From assembly GCF_905120355.1 (NCBI RefSeq), contig NZ_CAJHOB010000002.1:62001-126000 (forward strand): DNA of 64,000 nucleotides, given 5' to 3'. The notes beneath the pieces are model-generated. The model was given only the letters and a program-made list of their open reading frames with translations, searched no databases and was not told where the DNA came from. Source of the DNA: Azonexus hydrophilus. Lineage in GTDB: Bacteria; Pseudomonadota; Gammaproteobacteria; Burkholderiales; Rhodocyclaceae. The translations under genes and the position numbers were made by a program. The stretch's first letter is position 1, and each line of letters begins with the position of its first letter. This document shows, one piece after another, positions 10,235 through 19,518 of this stretch.

Positions 10235-11056
10235 TTATGGCGCGTGCCGCAGTTGCGACAATACGGCCGCTGTTGCCGGGCGGATACCACGCCAGACGAA
10301 GAAGGCTTCCGCCGCCTGTTCCACTAGCATGCCCAGGCCGTCGGCGCAGCGGCTGGCGCCTTGAGCCTGTGCTTGCGCCAGGAAAGGGGTGCCGTCGCGG
10401 GCGTACATCATGTCGTAGGCCAGGGCGTCGGGGGCAAACAGGCCGGCGGGCAGGGGCAGCGGTTCACCGGCCAGACTGGCGGCGGTGGCGTTGATGACCA
10501 GATCGAACTGCTGCCCGGCCAATGCGGCGAAACTGCTGCCGTGCAGCGGGACGTCGCCGTGGAAACGGGCCGCCAGTTGATCGGCTTTGTCGGCGCTGCG
10601 GTTGGCAATGTACAGGCTGGCAGGGTGTGCTGCCAGCAGGGGAGCCACGGCGCCGCGTGCGGCACCGCCGGCACCGAGCAGGAGAATGCGCCGGCCGGCG
10701 AGGGTGCAGCCGAGATTGTCCTGCAGATCGGCGAGCAGACCCGCGCCGTCGGTGTTGTCGCCGTGGATGCTGCCGTCGGCGGCGAAGCTGAGGGTGTTCA
10801 CCGCGCCAGCCTGGCGGGCCCGGTCGCTGAGGTGGGTGCTCAGCCGGTAGGCCTCTTCCTTGAACGGAACGGTGACATTGGCGCCACGACCGCCTGCGGC
10901 CATGAAGCGGCGCACGCTGCCGGCAAAATCGTCGAGGGGCGCCAGAATGGCCCGGTAGTTGAGATTCTCGCCGGTGCTGGCGGCAAAGGCGCTATGGATG
11001 GCCGGCGAGCGGGAGTGGGCGATCGGGTTACCGAAAACGCAGTAGCTGTCCTGCAT
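10235..11056 (-). CDS. aroE: Shikimate dehydrogenase AroE
   Basis: This 273-residue NADP-dependent enzyme reduces 3-dehydroshikimate to shikimate in aromatic amino-acid synthesis. Shikimate-binding residues are in VFGNPIAHSRSPAIH, and the catalytic Lys is in NVTVPFKEEAY. An Asp-containing GDNTDGAGL and the nucleotide-binding LLLGAGGAARGAV follow. The ATG at 11056 (MQDSYCVFG) is chosen over an upstream in-frame Met because homology begins here and the longer form would run into tonB. It sits 5 bp after the tonB stop and abuts mtgA. Confidence 0.96.
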   Translation of the reverse strand: MQDSYCVFGNPIAHSRSPAIHSAFAASTGENLNYRAILAPLDDFAGSVRRFMAAGGRGANVTVPFKEEAYRLSTHLSDRARQAGAVNTLSFAADGSIHGDNTDGAGLLADLQDNLGCTLAGRRILLLGAGGAARGAVAPLLAAHPASLYIANRSADKADQLAARFHGDVPLHGSSFAALAGQQFDLVINATAASLAGEPLPLPAGLFAPDALAYDMMYARDGTPFLAQAQAQGASRCADGLGMLVEQAAEAFFVWRGIRPATAAVLSQLRHAP

Positions 11057-11061
11057 GGTGT

Positions 11062-11943
11062 TTACTGATTCTTGGTGGCCAGGGTATCGCCAGGTACGAA
11101 ATTCCATTCGCGGGCGAAAGAGAGGATGGTGGCATTGCCCATGCCGGCGCGAGGAATCGGGCCGAACGGTGCGGCCATGCGCAGGATGCGCAAGGCCGCC
11201 TGATCGAGAACCTTGTGTCCGGACGATTGCGAAATTTCGGCGCTGTAGAGGCTGCCGTCGTCGACGTTGAGTTCGACGAAGATGATGACGCGGCCATACA
11301 GCTTGCCGCGTGCTTCTTCCGGGTAGTTGAGCGTGCCGATGCGTTCGACCTTGTTTTTCCAGGCATCGAAGTAGGGGGCCAGGGCGTATTCGCGGGTACG
11401 CGGGCTGATGAATTTCTTGACCGGACGTTTGTTGTACTCATCGATCGACTTGGAAATTTCGCCTTCCAGACGGGCCATGGCCCGTGCGGCATCGGCGAGA
11501 TCCTGGCCACTCAGGGGTTTGGCCGGTACGGGTTGTTCGCTTTGCCGTTCCGCACTGCTCACGCGCGCCTGGCTCTGGGCCTGTGTCAGCATGCGCTGCT
11601 GGGCCGCTTCCAGTTCCTGCACCCGGCGCTGCATCTGTATCAGTTCGTCGCCCCGGGCGTCGCGGCTGGTCGACGGCAGCGGTGTTTTGGCCCGGCGGTT
11701 TTCATCGGTGTTGCCGCCGCCATCCAGATTGGCCTGGGCCAGCGCCTGCGCTTCTGCCGGGGCATTCTTGCTGCGGGCGTTGACGAGAATGATGTCGAGT
11801 GCCTTTTCGCGTACGGCCTGGGACGCATCGGGAAAAGTGAAGTGCAGGCTGAGGATCAGTGCGTGCAACAGCAGGGAAACGGCGATGGCCAGTCCCAGGC
11901 GGCGATCGCCGGTGGTGGTGGGCAGCGCGAGGGCGACACTCAT
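11062..11943 (-). CDS. TonB-family energy transducer
   Basis: This 293-residue protein has one N-terminal membrane helix (about 17-39, LAIAVSLLLHALILSLHF, with the His-in-TM typical of TonB), a periplasmic linker with a coiled-coil part (IQMQRRVQELEAAQQRM) and a C-terminal TonB domain (about 210-285: GRVIIFVELNVDDGSLYSAE, then SSGHKVLDQAALRILRMAAP). The linker is not the classical Pro-Lys/Glu-rich spacer. No exbB or exbD lies nearby, so it must use distant partners; a TolA/TonB-like envelope role is an alternative. ATG 11943 overlaps the stop of the RNase gene (ATGA). Confidence 0.88.
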   Translation of the reverse strand: MSVALALPTTTGDRRLGLAIAVSLLLHALILSLHFTFPDASQAVREKALDIILVNARSKNAPAEAQALAQANLDGGGNTDENRRAKTPLPSTSRDARGDELIQMQRRVQELEAAQQRMLTQAQSQARVSSAERQSEQPVPAKPLSGQDLADAARAMARLEGEISKSIDEYNKRPVKKFISPRTREYALAPYFDAWKNKVERIGTLNYPEEARGKLYGRVIIFVELNVDDGSLYSAEISQSSGHKVLDQAALRILRMAAPFGPIPRAGMGNATILSFAREWNFVPGDTLATKNQ

Positions 11944-13853
11944 GCCGGGCTTTCCTCCATATCTTCTTCCGTCGGACAGGCGGCGGGCGCAGTCAGTAGT
12001 TCGACGAAACGCAACTCGGCCTCCGGGCCGAGCAGGTCGATGTTTTCCAGCACCAGGCGCAGGCGCTGGCCGGGTTGCAGGTCGGCCGGTGCTGACGGGA
12101 TGCGGGCGAGGAAGGGTAGGTGGTCGAGTTTGACCAGCTGTTCGCGGCGCACCGTGGCATCGATTTCCTGGATGGCATTTTGCTGCAGCCAGCGCAGGCA
12201 CCAGTAGCGCTCCATCAGCCGCTGGAATTCACCGTAGGCACCATAGGTGAGTTCGAAGTCGCGCATCACGGCAAAGAGTTCGGCCGATTTCTGGGCGAAG
12301 GCCGGGGTTTTTTCCTGCAGGCAGGCAATCAGCTGCCACTGATTGACCAAGTCGCAGTAGCGGCGCAGTGGCGACGTCATCCAGGCGTACTGCGGTACGC
12401 CCAGGCCTTCGTGTGGCTGCGGGGCGGTCGTCATGCGCGCTTTGCCCATGGTTTGCGAGCGATACAGGCAGGCGATGCGTTTTTCGGCCAGCAGGCCGCC
12501 CCAGGTGGAGTTGGCGACGATCATCAGTTCCGCCACCAGCTTGTCGAGTGGACTGCCGCGCTTGCGCTCTTCAATGCGGACCGTGCAGTTTTCCGGATCG
12601 GCCAGGTCGCCGTCGATGGCGAAGTTGTAGTCGTTGACCCCTTGCGTGGCCGAGGGCTTGCCGCGCCGGCCTTCGCAGGCATTGGCAAAACGCCACAGAT
12701 GCTGCAGTTCGCGTGCGAAGGGGCGTTCCTCCGACAGCGGGCCATCTGCCGTGGTCTGGTTGAACCAGGGTTCGACGTCGTGGTGCCGCAGGTTGTCGGC
12801 AATATGTACGATTTCCAGACGCGACTCATGCGCGGTGATTTCGTACTGTTCGTTGACCGTCAGATAGAGCGATACCGCCGGGCAATCGACGCCGGCGGCA
12901 AGGGTGTAGCTGTCCACCACGTGTTCTGGCAGCATGGTGATCTTGTTGCCGGGCATGTACACGGTGGACAAGCGGCCGCGCGCCACGCCATCGAGCGGTG
13001 ATCCGTGCGTGATGGCCAGACCGGGGGCGGCAATGTGGATGCCGATGCGACTGCCAATGCCGGGGAGCCAGGTGACGGAAAAGGCATCATCGATTTCGGT
13101 GGTGTGCGCATCGTCGATGGAAAAGGCCCGGACGTCGCTGCGCGGCAGGTCATCGGGCAGTGCTGGCGCGGGCAGGTCGGGGAAGGCGGTGCCTTTGGGA
13201 AATTGCTCGTGCAGGAAGCGCTTGTAATGCAGCAGGTAGGCCGACGGGATGGCACCGCAGCGGTGCAGCAGCTGCGCCGGGGTGAGGCCCGTGGCGGTGC
13301 AGGCGGCTTCGAACGCCTTGGTTTCCGGTTTGTTGCGATCCGGTGCGTAGAGCAGGGTGTCGACCAGCGGGGCAAATTCTGCGGGCAGGCGGAACTCGCT
13401 CAGTTCGCGGGTCCAGCCTTCCATCGCTTGCGCTTGCTGGCGCTTTTTTTCAAGATTGGCCAGAGCAGCGGCCAGGATGTCAGCGGGCGCTTTCTTGAAA
13501 TGCCCCTTGCCTTTGCGATGGAAGTGGATGGGCGCGGCGTGGAGGGCAAGCAGCACCGCCGTCGCTTCGACCGGCGTGGGCTCGCGTCCGTGGTAATCAC
13601 GGGCAAAATCCAGAAACGAAAATTCGCCATCGCTGACACACTCCCACAAAAATTCCGCTTCGATGTCACTTGCCAGGGGGGCTGCCTGTTCCAGCAGCTG
13701 GCTGGCCGAAGGTGCGGCAAAACGCAGCAACACGCTGGCGGCCTTGATCTTGCTGCGCTTGCCGGAAGGCATCTCCACCTGCAGGGAGGTGTCGTTGTCG
13801 GCCAGGATGGTGGCCGCCTTGAAGCTGCCTTCTTCTTCGAAAAGTAAATTCAT
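11940..13853 (-). CDS. RNase II/R family 3'-5' exoribonuclease
   Basis: This 637-residue RNB-domain protein probably degrades RNA processively from the 3' end. The RNB catalytic Asp cluster is present in SIDDAHTTEIDDAFSV (near residue 250), and the C-terminal half has the conserved SPLRRYCDLVNQWQL. A C-terminal S1-like strand pattern is weak. It is shorter than RNase R (about 750-800) and lacks the canonical N-terminal cold-shock pair, so it is best called an RNase II-type enzyme. ATG 13853 (MNLLFEEEG) is chosen because upstream sequence overlaps the yqiA gene. It overlaps tonB by 4 bp. Confidence 0.88.
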   Translation of the reverse strand: MNLLFEEEGSFKAATILADNDTSLQVEMPSGKRSKIKAASVLLRFAAPSASQLLEQAAPLASDIEAEFLWECVSDGEFSFLDFARDYHGREPTPVEATAVLLALHAAPIHFHRKGKGHFKKAPADILAAALANLEKKRQQAQAMEGWTRELSEFRLPAEFAPLVDTLLYAPDRNKPETKAFEAACTATGLTPAQLLHRCGAIPSAYLLHYKRFLHEQFPKGTAFPDLPAPALPDDLPRSDVRAFSIDDAHTTEIDDAFSVTWLPGIGSRIGIHIAAPGLAITHGSPLDGVARGRLSTVYMPGNKITMLPEHVVDSYTLAAGVDCPAVSLYLTVNEQYEITAHESRLEIVHIADNLRHHDVEPWFNQTTADGPLSEERPFARELQHLWRFANACEGRRGKPSATQGVNDYNFAIDGDLADPENCTVRIEERKRGSPLDKLVAELMIVANSTWGGLLAEKRIACLYRSQTMGKARMTTAPQPHEGLGVPQYAWMTSPLRRYCDLVNQWQLIACLQEKTPAFAQKSAELFAVMRDFELTYGAYGEFQRLMERYWCLRWLQQNAIQEIDATVRREQLVKLDHLPFLARIPSAPADLQPGQRLRLVLENIDLLGPEAELRFVELLTAPAACPTEEDMEESPA

Positions 13854-13860
13854 TGCGAAA

Positions 13861-14427
13861 TTATAGCCCGGTAAATTCAATGAGTTGCGACAACATCTGA
13901 GGAAAACGGGTGAAGCTGTGGTCGCCGCCCTCGAAGACGCTTTGCCGGCAGCCGAACCAGTGTGCCTGGGCCGCGTGATAGTCCAGTGTCGTATCCCCGG
14001 TTTCGAGTAACAGCCAGGTTCGCCTAGGATCGGGCAGAGCGATCTGCTCGGCGAGTTGCTGTGCATGTACGGCGGTGAAGGTAAAACGCTCGCCGCTGTG
14101 GAAGTTTTCGTGTTCGCCGATGAAGCGGTCGGCCTCCAGTGCGCTGACCACGGCAGGATTGATCAGCACCGCCCGCAGGCGGTGGCGGGCCGCCAGGTAA
14201 CTGGCGTAGTGGCCCCCCAGTGAGGAGCCGATGATGGTCACCGGCTGTGCCTGTGTTGCCAGCCATGCTTCCATCGCTGCCATGGCGATGGCCGGCACGG
14301 GTGACAGCTGCGGGCAGAACAACTGCGCCGATAGGCCCCGGCGCTGCATTTCCTCACTGAGCAGGCGTGCCTTCCACGACGCCGGGGAAGAGCAGAAGCC
14401 GTGCAGGTAAAGGATTGTGCCGGCCAC
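13861..14427 (-). CDS. yqiA: YqiA-type alpha/beta hydrolase (esterase)
   Basis: This 188-residue single-domain hydrolase of the YqiA/UPF0227 esterase family has LYLHGFCSSPASWKA at the N-terminus (oxyanion-side HGF), the nucleophile Ser in IIGSSLGGHYASYLA and the likely catalytic His in FEGGDHSFTRF. The Asp between them (TGDTTLDY) completes a triad. YqiA has acyl-CoA/palmitoyl-ester activity in Escherichia coli; the cellular substrate here is unknown. The start is GTG 14427, which abuts the uppP stop (14428). It is 7 bp from the RNase gene. Confidence 0.88.
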   Translation of the reverse strand: MAGTILYLHGFCSSPASWKARLLSEEMQRRGLSAQLFCPQLSPVPAIAMAAMEAWLATQAQPVTIIGSSLGGHYASYLAARHRLRAVLINPAVVSALEADRFIGEHENFHSGERFTFTAVHAQQLAEQIALPDPRRTWLLLETGDTTLDYHAAQAHWFGCRQSVFEGGDHSFTRFPQMLSQLIEFTGL

Positions 14428-15249
14428 TCAATCGACCCAGTGAATCCAGCCGGTCTGGGCGGTGGCCAGGATGAAGAGGCCAAACACGATGCGGTACCAG
14501 GCGAAGAGGGTGAAATCGTGGTTCGAGACGTAGCGCAGCAAGGCCTGCACGGTGAGCATGGCGGCAATGAAGGAGGCCACGAAGCCGACCGCGAAGACCG
14601 GTAGATCTTCCAGCCGCAGCAATGCCCAGTTCTTGTACACGTCGTAAAGCGTGGCGGCGAACATGGTGGGAATGGCGAGGAAGAAGGAAAATTCCGTCGC
14701 CGCCTTGCGTGACAGGCCGAACATCAGGCCGCCCATGATCGTGGCGCCGGAGCGGGAGACGCCGGGGAACATGGCTGCTGCCTGGGCGAAGCCCACCTTC
14801 AGCGCGTCTGGCCAGCGCATGGCATCGATCTGCTCGATGCGCGGCGTTCGGGCGCGGCGCTCGATATACAGGATGAGCAGACCGCCGGCGATCAGGGCGC
14901 CGGCAACGGTCAGCGGATTGAACAGGTAGGCCTTGATGGTGCTGTGGAAGAGCAGGCCAAGGACCGCCGCCGGCAGGAAGCCGACGATGAGCAGGCCGGC
15001 AAAACGCTGTTGCACCGGATCGGAGCCGAGGCCGCCCAGGGCGACGCCGATCCGGCTGCGGAAATGCCAGCAGACAGCGAGAATGGCCGCCAGCTGGATG
15101 ACGATCTTGAATACCTTGCTCTGCTCATTGGTGTAGCCGAGCAGGCTGCCGGCGATGATCAGGTGGCCGGTGGAAGAAATCGGGAGGAATTCGGTCAGCC
15201 CTTCGATGACGCCAAGCAGCAGGGCTTTGAGAAGCAAGATGAGGTCCAT
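14428..15249 (-). CDS. uppP: Undecaprenyl-diphosphatase UppP (BacA)
   Basis: This 273-residue polytopic enzyme recycles undecaprenyl pyrophosphate to the monophosphate carrier for peptidoglycan and O-antigen synthesis. Both signature segments are present: [17 protein letters not shown] (residues 16-32) and [15 protein letters not shown] (about 165-180). About eight membrane helices are expected. ATG 15249 ([13 protein letters not shown]) is preferred to the in-frame Met nine codons earlier. The neighbouring mtgA in the same run also acts on the lipid II cycle. Confidence 0.96.
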   Translation of the reverse strand: MDLILLLKALLLGVIEGLTEFLPISSTGHLIIAGSLLGYTNEQSKVFKIVIQLAAILAVCWHFRSRIGVALGGLGSDPVQQRFAGLLIVGFLPAAVLGLLFHSTIKAYLFNPLTVAGALIAGGLLILYIERRARTPRIEQIDAMRWPDALKVGFAQAAAMFPGVSRSGATIMGGLMFGLSRKAATEFSFFLAIPTMFAATLYDVYKNWALLRLEDLPVFAVGFVASFIAAMLTVQALLRYVSNHDFTLFAWYRIVFGLFILATAQTGWIHWVD

Positions 15250-15307
15250 GCGGGAGTGCCTGAATGCCGCAGACATGACAGCTGCGGCGCAATAAAAGGT
15301 GCGCAGT

Positions 15308-15559
15308 TTAGCATCCGGGGCGTGTCAGGTTTTCCAGATTTTCCAGCCAAGTAAGCGCTTGCTCCCGGTTTTCTCCACACATTTCCAGAGAAGGTTGCAG
15401 GCCGCTGCAGCAAGCGGGGCGTTCGGGCTGGCCGAACAGGCGGCAGCGTAGCGCTGCGTCCAGGTGCTGGCAGGGTACGCCGGCGGCTTTGTTCAGGCTG
15501 GAAATCGACGGCGCGATGCAGCAGGCAGCGCAACCGGAACGGCAGGTGAGGGCGCTCAC
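15308..15559 (-). CDS. YkgJ-family cysteine cluster protein
   Basis: This 83-residue protein carries the Cys pattern of the YkgJ/CxxCxxCC family (CRSGCAACC near the N-terminus, then VPCQHL, RCRLFG, PACC and EMCG), which is expected to bind zinc or an Fe-S cluster. It starts at GTG 15559, overlapping the hemW stop (GTGA). The 58-bp gap to uppP has no obvious terminator. Function is unknown; linkage to hemW, a radical-SAM heme chaperone, hints at metal or cofactor handling but this is only inference. Confidence 0.82.
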   Translation of the reverse strand: MSALTCRSGCAACCIAPSISSLNKAAGVPCQHLDAALRCRLFGQPERPACCSGLQPSLEMCGENREQALTWLENLENLTRPGC

Positions 15560-16749
15560 AGAAAGCGTTCGATGAGCAGGTTGAGAAAGCGGCGTCCGCG
15601 CAGGCTGGGCCGGATGGCGTGGGCGCTGAGTTCGAGCAGGCCATCGCGTTCCGCGTCCTTGAGCAGAGGCAGCAGCGTCTGCAGCGGCAGGCTGGTGCGC
15701 AGCGCGAACAGGTCGGGCGGAAATCCGGCGTGCAGGCGCAAGGCGTTCATCATGAATTCCCCGGCCAGTTCCTCCGGCGGGACGGCGCGCTCCTCCTGCA
15801 CGGCGCGACCTGCTGCAGCGTGTTCCAGATAGGCGGTCGGATGCTTGTGCCGCATCTGGCGCAGTACCCGGTCGTGCAGCGTCAGTTTGCTGTGGGCGCC
15901 GGCGCCGATGCCGAGGTAGTCGCCGAATTGCCAGTAATTCAGGTTGTGCTGGCAGTGCCGCCCGGGCTGGGCAAAGGCCGAGGTTTCGTAGTTGCTGTAG
16001 CCAGCATCTGCCAGACGTGTCTCGATGGCATCCTGCATGTCGGCGCAGCTGTCACTGTCAGGAACTTCAGGCGGAAATGCCGCGAACGGGGTGTTCGGCT
16101 CCAGGGTCAGTTGGTAACAGGAGATATGCGGCGGGGCGAAAGCCTGCGCCTGCGCCACATCGTCCAGCGCTTCGGCGAAGGTCTGCCCGGGCAGGCCGTA
16201 CATCAGGTCGAGGTTGAAGGTGGGGAAGTGCTGCGCTGCCAGTTCGCTTGCCCGGCGCGCTTCGCGGGCATCGTGGATACGTCCCAGGGCCTGCAGGTGG
16301 CGGTCGTTGAAACTCTGGATGCCGAGCGACAGGCGATTGACGCCAGCGGCGCGAAAGCCGGCGAATTTCTCCGCCTCCACCGTGCCGGGGTTGGCTTCGA
16401 GGGTGATTTCCGCGTCTGGCTGCAGGCGGGTCAGGGTACGTACGGCGGTGAGGATGTCGTCGATGGCAGCGGCCGAGAACAGGCTGGGGGTGCCGCCGCC
16501 GAAGAAGATGGTGTGGATCGGGCGACCCCAGATCAGAGGCAGGGCAGCCTGCAGATCGGCAATCAGCGCGGCAACGTAAGCCGCTTCCGGGACGCCCGCG
16601 GCGCGCGCGTGCGAGTTGAAATCGCAGTAGGGACATTTTTGCACGCACCAGGGCAGATGGATGTACAGCGCGAGCGGGGGCGAAACCTTGAATTCCAGCC
16701 CGGAAACGGCATGGGCGGGGACGGGCTGGATCGGGATGGTGCGTGCCAT
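15556..16749 (-). CDS. hemW: HemW, radical SAM heme chaperone
   Basis: This 397-residue radical SAM protein of the HemN-like family shows the 4Fe-4S motif in WCVQKCPYCDFNSHA (CxxxCxxC, near 33-47), the SAM-binding GGGTPSLF and the substrate-side LSLGIQSFNDRHLQALGR. It lacks the N-terminal extension and extra substrate residues of coproporphyrinogen dehydrogenase HemN, so HemW (heme insertion into respiratory enzymes) is the better call. It is the first gene of the minus-strand run. The 113-bp gap to the divergent MFS gene should hold both promoters. Confidence 0.93.
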   Translation of the reverse strand: MARTIPIQPVPAHAVSGLEFKVSPPLALYIHLPWCVQKCPYCDFNSHARAAGVPEAAYVAALIADLQAALPLIWGRPIHTIFFGGGTPSLFSAAAIDDILTAVRTLTRLQPDAEITLEANPGTVEAEKFAGFRAAGVNRLSLGIQSFNDRHLQALGRIHDAREARRASELAAQHFPTFNLDLMYGLPGQTFAEALDDVAQAQAFAPPHISCYQLTLEPNTPFAAFPPEVPDSDSCADMQDAIETRLADAGYSNYETSAFAQPGRHCQHNLNYWQFGDYLGIGAGAHSKLTLHDRVLRQMRHKHPTAYLEHAAAGRAVQEERAVPPEELAGEFMMNALRLHAGFPPDLFALRTSLPLQTLLPLLKDAERDGLLELSAHAIRPSLRGRRFLNLLIERFL

Positions 16750-16862
16750 GGCTGCGAGCGGAAGTGGCGTGAGGCGGCACTATACCGAAGCCGGCGCATT
16801 TTCCGGAAGGGCTGGGCAAACCTGTTAAGATGCCGCCTCCCCACAGCAGAACATCACTCGTC

Positions 16863-18053
16863 ATGGCCTCCCCTTCTGACCGGATGACGCCGCAAGAGCG
16901 TCGCATCGGCGCATCGCTGGCGTCCATCTTTGCCTTGCGCATGCTTGGCCTCTTCCTGATCCTGCCGGTGTTCGCCGTCTATGCCGCGACCTTGCCGGGG
17001 GGCGACGACCGGACCTTGATCGGTCTGGCGCTGGGCGCCTACGGCCTGACCCAGGCGGTGCTGCAGATTCCTTTCGGGATGGCTTCCGACCGTTTCGGGC
17101 GCAAGCCGGTCATCGTTTTCGGTTTGTTGTTGTTCGCGCTGGGCAGCTTCGTTGCCGCCTGGGCGCCGGACATGCACTGGATGATCGTGGGGCGCGTGCT
17201 GCAGGGCACGGGGGCGATTTCGGCGGCGGTGACAGCGCTGGCGGCCGATCTCACGCGTGAGGAACAGCGGACCAAGGTGATGGCCATGATCGGCTCGTCG
17301 ATCGGCCTGGTCTTTGCCCTGTCGTTGGTCGGGGCGCCGTTGCTCTACGGCTGGATCGGCATGGGCGGCTTGTTCGTGCTGACCGGCCTGCTGGCGCTGG
17401 GGGCGCTGGGTTTGCTGGCACGCCTTCCGTCGCCGCCGCGTCCCGATACGCAGGCGCGCCTGCCGCTACGTGAGGTGCTGACCAACGGCGCCCTGCTCAA
17501 GCTGAATCTTGGCATCGGCGTGTTGCACGTCATTCAGATGGCGATGTTCGTGGTACTGCCGCACGCCCTGGTCGTGCGCGGTGCCCTGCCGGCGCCGGAG
17601 CACTGGAAGGTCTATCTGCCGGCGGTGCTGGCTTCATTTGTCGTCATGGTGCCGGCCATCATCGCGGCTGAAAAACGCGACAAGATGCGCCCGGTATTCC
17701 TGTCGGCGATTGCGCTGGCGGCGCTGGTGCAGGGGGGGTTGTATTTCCTGGGGGACAGCCTGTGGTGGCTGGGCCTGTGGCTGTTGCTGTTCTTCGTCGC
17801 CTTCAACATCCTGGAGGCTACCCTGCCCTCTCTGGTGTCGCGCACCGCGCCGCCGGCTGCCAAGGGCGCGGCGCTGGGGGTGTACAACACGACGCAGGCG
17901 GTGGGACTTTTCATCGGCGGTGCGATGGGTGGCGTTATCGCCCAGCATTTCGGCGATAATGCGGTGTTTTCCGCTTGCGCCCTGCTCGCGGTATGCTGGA
18001 TGATTGTTGCGTTCAGCATGACTTTTCCCCGGCGGGCGCAGCCGGCAACTTGA
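16863..18053 (+). CDS. MFS transporter (YajR/DHA1-like)
   Basis: This 396-residue major facilitator has twelve predicted helices and two sequence halves. The motif-A loop between TM2 and TM3 is intact (GMASDRFGRKPVIVFG), and motif B-like GRVLQGTGAISAA follows in TM4. A drug:proton antiporter is the likely class, but the substrate cannot be read from sequence. The C-terminal ferredoxin-like YAM domain of E. coli YajR is missing. ATG 16863 (MASPSDRMTPQERR) is preferred over 16830, which has no ribosome site. ssb follows after 15 bp and may be cotranscribed. Confidence 0.88.
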   Translation: MASPSDRMTPQERRIGASLASIFALRMLGLFLILPVFAVYAATLPGGDDRTLIGLALGAYGLTQAVLQIPFGMASDRFGRKPVIVFGLLLFALGSFVAAWAPDMHWMIVGRVLQGTGAISAAVTALAADLTREEQRTKVMAMIGSSIGLVFALSLVGAPLLYGWIGMGGLFVLTGLLALGALGLLARLPSPPRPDTQARLPLREVLTNGALLKLNLGIGVLHVIQMAMFVVLPHALVVRGALPAPEHWKVYLPAVLASFVVMVPAIIAAEKRDKMRPVFLSAIALAALVQGGLYFLGDSLWWLGLWLLLFFVAFNILEATLPSLVSRTAPPAAKGAALGVYNTTQAVGLFIGGAMGGVIAQHFGDNAVFSACALLAVCWMIVAFSMTFPRRAQPAT

Positions 18054-18068
18054 TCTCAGGAGACGAGA

Positions 18069-18533
18069 ATGGCTTCGGTTAATAAGGTGATTCTGGTAGG
18101 TAATCTCGGGCGTGATCCGGAAGTGCGCTATACGGCGACCGGTGATGCCATGTGCAATCTGAGCATCGCGACGACCGACAACTGGCGCGACAAGGCCAGC
18201 GGTGAGCGTAAGGAACATACCGAATGGCACCGCGTGTCCTTCTTCGGCAAGACGGCGGAAGTGTGCGGCCAGTACCTGAAGAAAGGCTCGCAGATTTACG
18301 TTGAGGGCAGCCTGCGCACGCGCAAGTGGACCGACAAGGACGGGCAGGAAAAATACACCACCGAAATCCGTGGCGACGCCATGCAGATGCTGGGCTCGCG
18401 CCAGGGCATGGGGGCTCCGGCAGGTGGTGGTGGCGACAGCTACGGCCAGCCACCGGTCGATTACCAACCGGCGCCGGCGCAAAACCGGCCAAAACCGGCT
18501 TTTGACGATCTGGGCGACGACATTCCGTTCTAA
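18069..18533 (+). CDS. ssb: Single-stranded DNA-binding protein SSB
   Basis: This 154-residue SSB coats ssDNA as a tetramer in replication and repair. An OB fold covers about 1-110 ([20 protein letters not shown] at the start, [25 protein letters not shown]). A short Gly/Pro/Gln-rich linker follows, then the acidic tip DDLGDDIPF that docks partner proteins. A good ribosome site (CAGGAGACGAG) precedes the ATG. It lies behind an MFS gene; many betaproteobacteria have this MFS-ssb pair, with uvrA on the other side of it, whereas uvrA here is 20 kb away. Confidence 0.97.
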   Translation: MASVNKVILVGNLGRDPEVRYTATGDAMCNLSIATTDNWRDKASGERKEHTEWHRVSFFGKTAEVCGQYLKKGSQIYVEGSLRTRKWTDKDGQEKYTTEIRGDAMQMLGSRQGMGAPAGGGGDSYGQPPVDYQPAPAQNRPKPAFDDLGDDIPF

Positions 18534-18573
18534 TGCGTTCCATCCTGGCCCCGATTAACAGCGAGACCCCGCC

Positions 18574-19425
18574 ATGAGCAAGCCGATTACCTTCAAGATT
18601 CTGGAAGATATTGCCAAGGATTTGTCCGGCTCGGAAATCACCTTTCCGACCTTCCTCGACATTACCTTCCAGGTACGCACGGCGCTCAAGGATCCCAATC
18701 TGAGTGTCGAGCAGCTGGCCAAGCTGGTCGGGGCTGAACCCCTGATGAGTACCAAGATCATCCGCATGGCCAATTCGGCGGCGCTCAATCCGTCGGGCAA
18801 GGAAGTTGCGGACGTCAAGAATGGCATCATCCGTGTCGGCATGGAGGCGGTACGCAGCGTGTCCTTCGCCGTGGCCATGGAGCAGCTGCTGAAATCGAAG
18901 CAGATGCAGCCGTTCGAGGGCATCTCCAAGAAGCTTTGGGAACACACCGCCCATGTGGCCTCGCTGGCACGCGTGCTGGCGCGCAAGGTAGCCCGAATCA
19001 ATGGCGACGAAGCGATGTTCACCGGGCTGGTGCACGATATCGGCGTGTTCTACCTGATGTCGCGCGCTGCCGGTTTTCCCGAACTGATTGCCGACAAAGC
19101 GGAGCTGCATTCCCTGCTGGTCGGCTGGCACGACAATATCGGTCACGCGCTGCTGACGGCACTGGGTTCGCCGGAGTCCGTGTGTACGGCCGTGCTGGAG
19201 CACGAGAACGAGCGGCAGATAGCGGAAATCAAGACCCTTTCCGATGTGCTTTACGTTGCCAACAAGATTGCCAACCGTACCGCCAGTTGGCGCGATCCGG
19301 AGTTTGGTGGCAGTGCGGTCGATACCTCCGTGCTGGACAGCCTGTTCGATGCCGCCACCCTGAAGGAGATCGTGGATGAATCGGAAGAGGAAGTGGCTTC
19401 GCTGAAGGCGGCGTTGGGCGCCTGA
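18574..19425 (+). CDS. HDOD-domain protein
   Basis: This 283-residue protein consists mainly of an HDOD domain, a catalytically dead relative of HD phosphohydrolases used in signalling. Seen are FPTFLDITFQVRTALKDPN at the N-terminus, the helix-rich core, LWEHTAHVASLARVLAR, and GLVHDIGVFYLMS, where the HD pair is partly kept. HDOD proteins of this kind often act with chemotaxis, pilus or c-di-GMP systems, but no output domain is attached. It is related in architecture to the protein at 61873-62712. It follows ssb after 40 bp. Confidence 0.87.
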   Translation: MSKPITFKILEDIAKDLSGSEITFPTFLDITFQVRTALKDPNLSVEQLAKLVGAEPLMSTKIIRMANSAALNPSGKEVADVKNGIIRVGMEAVRSVSFAVAMEQLLKSKQMQPFEGISKKLWEHTAHVASLARVLARKVARINGDEAMFTGLVHDIGVFYLMSRAAGFPELIADKAELHSLLVGWHDNIGHALLTALGSPESVCTAVLEHENERQIAEIKTLSDVLYVANKIANRTASWRDPEFGGSAVDTSVLDSLFDAATLKEIVDESEEEVASLKAALGA

Positions 19426-19472
19426 TGCGCTGGCGGCCGACCAGAGACAGATAACCCTAGATCTGCCGCGTC

Positions 19473-19489
19473 ACCCTGGCGGCCAGGGT
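19473..19489. repeat. Perfect 7-bp inverted repeat upstream of kup
   Basis: ACCCTGG-CGG-CCAGGGT forms a perfect palindrome with a 3-nt centre, 30 bp before the kup ATG. It could be an operator for a dimeric repressor or an mRNA leader hairpin that affects kup translation. It lacks a T-run, so it is not a simple terminator. No known operator consensus was recognised. Confidence 0.4.
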
Positions 19490-19518
19490 AGGTGGCAGCA
19501 GCTAACGCAGGGCACAGC

